In this document: in pieces, positions 58,336 through 64,000 of the stretch | Layout: each line of letters opens with the position of its first letter | How positions within the stretch are numbered: position 1 is the first letter of the stretch | Source of the DNA: Xanthomonas cassavae CFBP 4642 | GTDB lineage: Bacteria; Pseudomonadota; Gammaproteobacteria; Xanthomonadales; Xanthomonadaceae | Length of the DNA stretch: 64,000 nucleotides | Assembly (NCBI RefSeq): GCF_000454545.1 | Contig: NZ_CM002139.1 | Coordinates: 3,052,869 to 3,116,868 of the forward strand | Reading direction: 5' to 3' | The notes under the pieces: generated by a model | The model's input: only the letters and a program-made list of their open reading frames with translations | What the model was told of the DNA's origin: nothing | Database searches by the model: none | Made by a program: the position numbers and the translations under genes

Positions 58336-60005
58336 CTATTGCGCGCGTCGCGTGCGGCTTGCTCGACCATCTGTAGGTCCAGCTGCTTGCGCAGCGTCGG
58401 GTCGGCGATCGGCGCATCCGACAGCAGCACGCGCACGCCATGCGCCGGGACCTGCGTAACCAGCCGTCCGCGCACCTGCTGCTGCTCGCCGCTGACCGCA
58501 TCGCGCCACGCGCCGGGCTGCAGGAAGCGCTTCACTTCGAGGGTGGAGGCGGTATCTGCCTTGTTAAGCAGCACCAATGCGGTCTGGGTCGTACCGGCAT
58601 GCTGATAGACGCGCAGGAACGCGGCTTGATTGCCGCGCAACTGCACATCGACCTGCACGCCGCGCTGCAATGCCGGCGTGTTGCGACGCACCTGGGCGAT
58701 TTCTTTTAGCGGGCCGAAGATCGGGCTCTGCGGTGCGTTGCGGATACGCTCGACGCCGAAGTAATTGCGGTTGCCTGCATGTTCGGCACGGCCACGCATG
58801 AAGCCGGTTTCCGAGCCGTAATAGATCACCGGGATACCGCGCGCGGTGAATAGCCAGTTGTGCGCATCGATGAAGCCGGTGTCGCTGGCGTCCAGGCGTG
58901 CCATGTCGTGGTTGTCGTAGAAGCTCATCAGCTCGTAAGGGTTCGCGTACGGCCCCTGGCGCAGGAACAATGGCTTGGCGAGTTTTTCGAAGCCCGCCTG
59001 TTCACGACCGAAGACTGCAGACAGCTGCTGCTTCAACGGAAAATCCAGCACGCTGACGCCGGCGTTGCGCGCCCAGGTATGCCCGGCGATCTTGTCGGCG
59101 TCGTAGTCGAAAGCTTCGCCGAACATGAAAAATCCCGGGCGTTTTTCGCGGATGCGCGCCACGAAGGCATGCCAGAAGCGATCCGGCATCCAGCCGATGG
59201 TGTCGATGCGGAATGCATCGGCGCCCTGCTCCATCCATTGCAGATACGCACCGGCCAGGTAGTCGAGCACGGCCGGATTGTTCTCGTTGAGATCGGACAG
59301 TTCCGCCAGCCCGCCGCCGGTGTTGTAGAAGGCATGCAACGGGTTGTGCTGCGGATCCAGCTGCGCGGGCGGCAGATTCCGGTGGTCGGCGGCCAGGCGC
59401 CCCTGCGCATCGTAGAGCTTGCCGAAGCCGGGTTGCGCCTGCGGCATGGTGTAGGCCGGCGACCCATGGTTGCCCACGATATCCAGCACCACTTTCAGGT
59501 GGTTGGCGTGCATGGCGCGGGTAAAACCGGCGAAATCCAGGCCCGGGCTGGGCAGGTGCTCGTCCAACTTGTAGAAGTTGACGCCCCAGTAGCCGTGGTA
59601 GCCGGTCTTGCCGTGATCACTGAGCGTGCTGCCGCAGGTGATCGGCTTGCCGCCGGTGAACGCCTGATCGGGGTTGTCGACGATGGGCGTGATCCACACC
59701 GCGCCAAATCCCAGGTCGCGAATGTAGTCGGCATGATCGACGATGCCCTTGAAGTCGCCACCCAGGTAGCCGATGTTGTCGTCGCTGCCATCGGCGCAGG
59801 GCGTGGGCACATCGAAGCTGCGATGCGCACCGCCCTGCTCGCGCTGGTCATTGCCGGTATCGCCATTGACGAAGCGGTCGGTGACCACGAAGTACACCGC
59901 ATCGGCGGCGAATGGCTCCAGGGTGCCGTAGTACTCCTTCGCCGCGGGCGCCGCGAACGCCACGCCTGCGTACATCGTCAACGCCACACACATCGCACTA
60001 CGCAT
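58332..60005 (-). CDS. GH13 alpha-amylase family enzyme (cyclomaltodextrin/maltodextrin-acting)
   Basis: A 557-residue secreted glycoside hydrolase family 13 protein (signal peptide MRSAMCVALTMYAGVAFA). The catalytic residues are visible: nucleophile Asp in GADAFRIDTIGW, acid/base Glu in MFGEAFDYD and the transition-state Asp in FYDNHDMAR. A Ca-site-type N-terminal segment VTDRFVNGDTGND resembles cyclomaltodextrin glucanotransferases, but it is shorter than five-domain CGTases. So alpha-amylase versus transferase activity is open. Its ATG overlaps the transporter stop by 1 nt (TGATG). It ends beside a REP element. Confidence 0.9.
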   Translation of the reverse strand: MRSAMCVALTMYAGVAFAAPAAKEYYGTLEPFAADAVYFVVTDRFVNGDTGNDQREQGGAHRSFDVPTPCADGSDDNIGYLGGDFKGIVDHADYIRDLGFGAVWITPIVDNPDQAFTGGKPITCGSTLSDHGKTGYHGYWGVNFYKLDEHLPSPGLDFAGFTRAMHANHLKVVLDIVGNHGSPAYTMPQAQPGFGKLYDAQGRLAADHRNLPPAQLDPQHNPLHAFYNTGGGLAELSDLNENNPAVLDYLAGAYLQWMEQGADAFRIDTIGWMPDRFWHAFVARIREKRPGFFMFGEAFDYDADKIAGHTWARNAGVSVLDFPLKQQLSAVFGREQAGFEKLAKPLFLRQGPYANPYELMSFYDNHDMARLDASDTGFIDAHNWLFTARGIPVIYYGSETGFMRGRAEHAGNRNYFGVERIRNAPQSPIFGPLKEIAQVRRNTPALQRGVQVDVQLRGNQAAFLRVYQHAGTTQTALVLLNKADTASTLEVKRFLQPGAWRDAVSGEQQQVRGRLVTQVPAHGVRVLLSDAPIADPTLRKQLDLQMVEQAARDARNR

Positions 60006-61483
60006 CACTGCCCTCCCGAGGCAACTGGAACCCGCACCACGCAGACGCCGGCGACCAACAGGCTGAGCCCGCCGATGGCCAATGCGTAGATGGGCTGGCC
60101 GCCCAGCCACGCACGGAGCACCAAGCCCAGCGCACTGGCAGCGACCAGCTGCGGAATCACGATGAAAAAATTGAAGATGCCCATGTACACGCCCATCTTG
60201 GCGGCAGGCACGCTATCGGACAGCAAGGCGTACGGCAGCGACAGGATCGAGGCCCAGGCAAAGCCGACGCCGAGCATCGACAGCAGCAACCCGTGCGGGT
60301 CGCGGATCACCACCATCGACAACAGGCCGGCTGCGCCCAGCCACAGGTTGCACAGATGGCTCCAGCGCAGCCCGATCGCGCGGACCAGCAGGGGGATGAC
60401 CAGCGCCGCCAGCGCCGCGAAACCGTTGTAGGCACCGAACAGCACGCCCACCCAGTTGGCCCCGTCGTTATAGGCTGCCGATGCAGTATCGGTGGTGCCG
60501 AAATGCACTTGGGTCACCGCGGCAGTGGTGTAGATCCACATCGCGAACAGGGCGAACCAGGAGAAGAACTGCACCCAGGCCAGCCGGCGCATGGTGATCG
60601 GCATGCTGCGCACATCCTGCACGATCGTCACCAGCATGCTGCCCGGCGGCAACGCCCGCGCCAGCGCCAACAGTGCGCCGTAGGCGATGCACAGGCCTGC
60701 CAACACATAGAGCATGCGGTCGCCCTGGTGCCAGGCGATGGCGATAGCCAGCAGCACACCCGTGCCGCACCACGCTGCACTGGCAGCGGGCGGCGGCAAC
60801 AGGCCGGCCATCGCTGCGCTCGCAGCAGGTGGATGCGCATCGTCGAAGGCAGCCAGCTGGAGCGGGCTGTATTCGCGCGTGCGCAGCACTGTCCAGCCGA
60901 TCGACAGGAACAGCACCGCCGCACCCAGATAGAACGCATAACGCACGCTGTCGGGCAGCTGCCCCGCGGGCGCGGTATTGGCCACGCCCCATTGAGCCAG
61001 CAACCACGGCAGGAAGCTGGCCACGATCGCGCCGATACCGATGAAGAAGCTCTGCATCGCATAGCCGGTAGGTCGCTGCGCCGGTGGCAGCTGGTCGCCG
61101 ACCAGGGCGCGGAACGGTTCCATCGAGATATTGATCGAGGCGTCCAGCACCCACAACGTGCCGGCAGCGATCCACAGCAGCGGTGCGTTGGGCATCACCA
61201 GCAACGCAAGCGTGGTGAACACCGCGCCCAGCATGAAATACGGGCGCCGACGACCCCAGGAGGTCCAGGTGCGGTCGGACAGACAGCCGATGATGGGCTG
61301 CACGATCAGCCCGGTCAGCGGTGCGGCGATCCACAGCCCCGGCACGTCGTCGACCTGCGCGCCCAGGGTCTGGAAGATGCGGCTGGCATTGGCGTTCTGC
61401 AGCGCAAACCCGAACTGGATGCCGAGAAAGCCGAAGCACATGTTCCAGATCTGCCAGAAACTCAGGCGTGGTTTCGCGGTCAT
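60005..61483 (-). CDS. MFS sugar transporter (MalA/SUT-like)
   Basis: A 492-residue inner-membrane transporter with about twelve helices. MCFGFLGIQFGFALQNANAS at the start and SDRTWTSWGRRRPYFMLGAV (the loop 2-3 motif of sucrose/maltose carriers) identify the glycoside-pentoside-hexuronide/SUT-like branch of MFS. It should import maltose or maltodextrins released by the two glucan hydrolases beside it. Its ATG overlaps the upstream gene's stop by 4 nt. Confidence 0.9.
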   Translation of the reverse strand: MTAKPRLSFWQIWNMCFGFLGIQFGFALQNANASRIFQTLGAQVDDVPGLWIAAPLTGLIVQPIIGCLSDRTWTSWGRRRPYFMLGAVFTTLALLVMPNAPLLWIAAGTLWVLDASINISMEPFRALVGDQLPPAQRPTGYAMQSFFIGIGAIVASFLPWLLAQWGVANTAPAGQLPDSVRYAFYLGAAVLFLSIGWTVLRTREYSPLQLAAFDDAHPPAASAAMAGLLPPPAASAAWCGTGVLLAIAIAWHQGDRMLYVLAGLCIAYGALLALARALPPGSMLVTIVQDVRSMPITMRRLAWVQFFSWFALFAMWIYTTAAVTQVHFGTTDTASAAYNDGANWVGVLFGAYNGFAALAALVIPLLVRAIGLRWSHLCNLWLGAAGLLSMVVIRDPHGLLLSMLGVGFAWASILSLPYALLSDSVPAAKMGVYMGIFNFFIVIPQLVAASALGLVLRAWLGGQPIYALAIGGLSLLVAGVCVVRVPVASGGQ

Positions 61484-63666
61484 GGCGCGGCCTCCGCGTC
61501 GGTCGCCGGCCCGACCACCAATGCACTGACCTGCGCCGTATTGACCATGCCATCGCGGCCGCCACGGCCACCGGTGTACTGGGCAAAATGCGCCAGGGCG
61601 CTCATGTTGAAGCCGTCTTCCAAACGAAACACGCAGGCCTGCCCTGCCACGGCATCGAAGCGCACCTGTGTGGACAACTGCTCGCCCACGCTATGCGGCA
61701 TCACGATCGCCTGCGATTGCGGCGGCCTGCCCGGGCAATCCAGCACCAGCCGCTTCACCGCAGCAGTGACGCCGGTATTGATCGGGCCATTGGCGTTGCG
61801 ATACCGCAGCGACACGCGATGCCGCCCCGTGGAAGCGGCTTGCCATGCCCAGGTCTGGCTGCCGGGCAAGGTCTGCGATGGGCCAAGCGTCAGCGACGCA
61901 CTGTGCAGCGACTCCAGGCCATCCACGCGTCGGGTGAGGCTGACCACATGCTGCAGCCCATCGTCGGGCAATGCGTAGTGCTCGGCGGCATCCAGGGCCC
62001 GGCCGTCCATGTACAGCGTCATGCCGGCCGGAATCGCAACCCGATACCGATTGGCGTGCTGCTGCGCCTCGGGCGGCGTCGGCGTTGCCGGCGCAAACAC
62101 CTGCGCCGGTTGCGGCGGCGCCGCCATGTCGGCCTTGCGCCCGACCAGCTGCACCTGCGTGGTCTGGCCCTGTTGCTCGACACGCCCGGCCACCAGCAAC
62201 TCGCCCTGGTCGTCGGCCGGACGCTGCAGCACATACCGGCGCGTGCCCTGCTCCAGCACGATCTGTTGGCGTGCACCGAACAACAGCGGCACCAGGCTGC
62301 GCGGCAACTTCGGGGTGACGCTGCCATCGGCGGACAGGCCAAACACGCCTTCCAGCACCGTCGATAGATACCCCGCCACCGACCACAGCTGGCGCGGGGA
62401 ATTCACCACCGGGCCGCTGCGCGCGCCCTCTTCAACGTGCACCGCCAGGCGCTGCATGTCGTAGTTTTCCATGTTGGAGCCGGCCAGCGCGCTGCCGCGC
62501 ATCAACGACTGCAACTCCAGCGCGATGCGCGGCGCATCGTCCAGTGCACGCGATGCGCGCAAGGCATAGGCGCTGACGAACGGCCAGACGGCGCGGTTGT
62601 GGTAGATCGGCTGTGCGGCTTCCTGTGGCCACACCACCGGGCTGCCGCCGGCCACTACCGGGTAATTGCGCAGCGCCAGGCGTGCGCGTTCCACCGGGAA
62701 CACCTCGGCCAGCACGCCCAGCGACACCCCAAGCAGATCGACCTTGGCATAGCGCGCCGGATGCGCGGCATTGCCCAGGTAGCTCACATATTGCTGGCGG
62801 GATGCCTCCCAGAAGCGCGCATCGATCGCCTGCTGCAACGCGTCGGCCCATTGCGCGTACTGCGCGGCACGCGCATCGCCGCGCTGGCGCGCCATCTGTT
62901 CGGCCAGGCGCAGCGCCTGGTAATGCAACACGTTGGTCGACAGCGCAAAGGACTCGGCGATGAAACGCACGTCCTCGCGGGTCCAGTCCGGATAGGTCTG
63001 CTCGCGCCAGTCCAGAAACGATGTCTCGCCGCGGTAGAGGCCGATCTGTGCATCGAACACCGCATCGCGATCCTGCGCGAGCGTGGCCTGCAGCGCCTGC
63101 CACACCTCGTCGGCAAACGGCTGGTCGTCCAGCAGACCGCGCGCGGCCAGGAACCACACCACCCGGTCGCTGCTGATCGGCCAGCTGCCACCAGAGCCGG
63201 TGTCCTGCGCCACGAACAGGCCGGGCGTGCGGCCATCGCGCGCAGTGGAGAGCTTGAAGCGCAGGGAGTTGCGTGTGCGCTGCGGTTCCAGCCGCGCCAG
63301 CGCCAGATCGGCGGCGAAACTGACATCGCGCGTCCACACGTATGGCCAGCGCTCGCCGGTTTCGAAGCAGGTGCACGGCACTGGCTTGCCGGCGTTGAAG
63401 GCCGGATCGCGGATCGCCTCGACGCGGTCGTCGGCCATCTCCTGCTGCGCCAGCGCGAACAAGGCATCGAACATCGGGCTGGCGGTGTGCGTACGCATCG
63501 GCTGCGCCGCAATGCGGCGCTCGCCCTGCGGCCATCGCAACACGAAACCGCCATCGTCCAGCGCCTGCGCCTGTGCGCGGCGCCCCTGAAATTCCAGCTC
63601 ATCGGCCAATGCCGGCGAGCTTGCCGCAACGCCCAGCGTTGCAGCCATGCAGATCATCTTCAGCAT
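61480..63666 (-). CDS. Six-hairpin glycosidase, glucoamylase-like (alpha-glucan)
   Basis: A 728-residue secreted protein (signal peptide MLKMICMAATLGVAASSPALA). The body is an (alpha/alpha)6 barrel of the glucoamylase/amylo-1,6-glucosidase superfamily: WPYVWTRDVSFAADLALARL, FLDWREQTYPDW and GSPVVWPQEAAQPIYHNRAVWPF. The C-terminal 150 residues form a beta-rich carbohydrate-associated domain. It is the first gene of the operon with the MFS transporter and GH13 enzyme. The specific family (GH15-like versus another) is not certain from inspection. Confidence 0.85.
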   Translation of the reverse strand: MLKMICMAATLGVAASSPALADELEFQGRRAQAQALDDGGFVLRWPQGERRIAAQPMRTHTASPMFDALFALAQQEMADDRVEAIRDPAFNAGKPVPCTCFETGERWPYVWTRDVSFAADLALARLEPQRTRNSLRFKLSTARDGRTPGLFVAQDTGSGGSWPISSDRVVWFLAARGLLDDQPFADEVWQALQATLAQDRDAVFDAQIGLYRGETSFLDWREQTYPDWTREDVRFIAESFALSTNVLHYQALRLAEQMARQRGDARAAQYAQWADALQQAIDARFWEASRQQYVSYLGNAAHPARYAKVDLLGVSLGVLAEVFPVERARLALRNYPVVAGGSPVVWPQEAAQPIYHNRAVWPFVSAYALRASRALDDAPRIALELQSLMRGSALAGSNMENYDMQRLAVHVEEGARSGPVVNSPRQLWSVAGYLSTVLEGVFGLSADGSVTPKLPRSLVPLLFGARQQIVLEQGTRRYVLQRPADDQGELLVAGRVEQQGQTTQVQLVGRKADMAAPPQPAQVFAPATPTPPEAQQHANRYRVAIPAGMTLYMDGRALDAAEHYALPDDGLQHVVSLTRRVDGLESLHSASLTLGPSQTLPGSQTWAWQAASTGRHRVSLRYRNANGPINTGVTAAVKRLVLDCPGRPPQSQAIVMPHSVGEQLSTQVRFDAVAGQACVFRLEDGFNMSALAHFAQYTGGRGGRDGMVNTAQVSALVVGPATDAEAAP

Positions 63667-63898
63667 CGAAGCGGCGAAACGGCTTGCGCCGTCGGCCTTC
63701 CTCCCTCGTTGCACGCGTTGTGGTGCGTGGCACAACTGCGCCACGGTCGCGGACCCTCCCAGGTGCCGTGGCGCCATGGTAGACGCGCGCCTTGCCGTTC
63801 CGCACCCCTGCATACGTATTCATGGCCGACACCGGTACGCAACATGGTCCGGTGCCGGCGTCGCGCTGCATAGTCGTCGCTTACGCAATGGCCACCTT
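63667..63898 (-). promoter_or_regulatory. Upstream region of the alpha-glucan operon
   Basis: A 232-bp noncoding stretch that should carry the operon promoter. An 8-bp palindrome ATACGTAT at 63813-63820 and dyad ACCGGTAC/GTCCGGT text near 63832-63855 are possible LacI-type operator halves. An insertion sequence begins immediately to the right. Confidence 0.35.
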
Positions 63899-64000
63899 GG
63901 GAAACTCTGAACAACTCCCCCTGATCCTGCGACAATCGCACAGAGGCACCAGGACGATGACGATGCAACTGACCTTCGGCGACGCGGAGTACAACAGCAA
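63899..64000 (+). mobile_element. Left end of an IS5-type insertion sequence (cut by window edge)
   Basis: The sequence GGGAAACTCTGAACAACTCC at 63899 looks like a terminal inverted repeat of Xanthomonas IS1478-like elements and is followed 58 nt later by the transposase start. The right end lies outside the window, so size and target duplication cannot be checked. Confidence 0.7.
63957..64000 (+). CDS. IS5-family transposase, N-terminal fragment (cut by window edge)
   Basis: Only the first 14 codons are visible: MTMQLTFGDAEYNS, which matches the beginning of IS5-group transposases common in Xanthomonas (MQLTFGDAE... type). An AGGA ribosome site precedes the ATG by a few nt. Whether the gene is intact is unknown. 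Confidence 0.7.
   Translation, partial: MTMQLTFGDAEYNS

Noticed and set aside
59912..61978. 688-codon open frame antisense to the sugar transporter
   Set aside because: No domain, low-complexity charged composition; the minus strand encodes a clear MFS protein.
63660..63968. Open frames crossing the operon promoter into the IS end
   Set aside because: They span the IS boundary and the GH gene start, and have no supporting start context.

Overview
The window is a GC-rich, densely coding stretch of a Xanthomonas chromosome. The diagnostic feature is a complete xanthan gum cluster (gumB to gumP, minus strand, about 30.7-48.4 kb). It is flanked by the usual gammaproteobacterial translation block thrS-infC-rpmI-rplT-pheS-pheT-ihfA-merR and by a tRNA-Pro. 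The LOV-domain histidine kinase, the dxs neighbourhood and the hydroxyproline operon also fit Xanthomonas. I recall this order from X. citri/X. axonopodis-type genomes, but the species cannot be fixed from sequence alone.

Layout. 1-12.4 kb: a minus-strand catabolic block. It begins with a 4-hydroxyproline epimerase, then a three-subunit D-hydroxyproline dehydrogenase, a DHDPS-family deaminase and a semialdehyde dehydrogenase. An M24 proline-type peptidase, two DUF885 peptidases and an APC permease cut by the left edge follow. A divergent PAS-AraC regulator is the likely activator. The set looks built to take up and digest hydroxyproline-rich peptides to 2-oxoglutarate. 13.4-16.9 kb: ftsY, mutY and yggX. 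17-24 kb: a LOV hybrid histidine kinase, a small unknown gene, tRNA-Phe, lipocalin, a lipoprotein, an acyl-CoA dehydrogenase and an HNH nuclease, with repeat-rich gaps between them. 24.6-26.6 kb: dxs with a strong terminator.

26.8-32.6 kb: a tightly packed minus-strand operon. It holds gumO (ketosynthase III), gumP (metallo-beta-lactamase fold), an NAD-dependent reductase/epimerase, a ceramide-glucosyltransferase-like GT2, a small alpha/beta-hydrolase-like protein and a UGT-type glycosyltransferase. It reads like an uncharacterised glycolipid pathway and is the best candidate here for an undescribed system. 32.8-48.4 kb: gumN, a cupin gene, then gumM back to gumB. These supply all steps for xanthan: lipid-linked pentasaccharide assembly (D, M, H, K, I), decoration (F, G acetyl; L pyruvyl), flipping (J), polymerisation (E) and export (B, C). 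Two terminators behind tRNA-Pro insulate the gum promoter.

48.9-56.8 kb: the tRNA-Pro, merR, ihfA, pheT, pheS, rplT, rpmI, infC, thrS block. infC appears to start at AUC, and a perfect 27-bp inverted repeat lies between pheS and pheT. 57-63.7 kb: a LacI regulator facing an alpha-glucan operon (GH13 enzyme, sugar MFS transporter, six-hairpin glycosidase). 63.9 kb to the end: the left end of an IS5-type insertion sequence.

Coding is heavily biased to G/C at third positions, so long antisense reading frames are common and were discarded.
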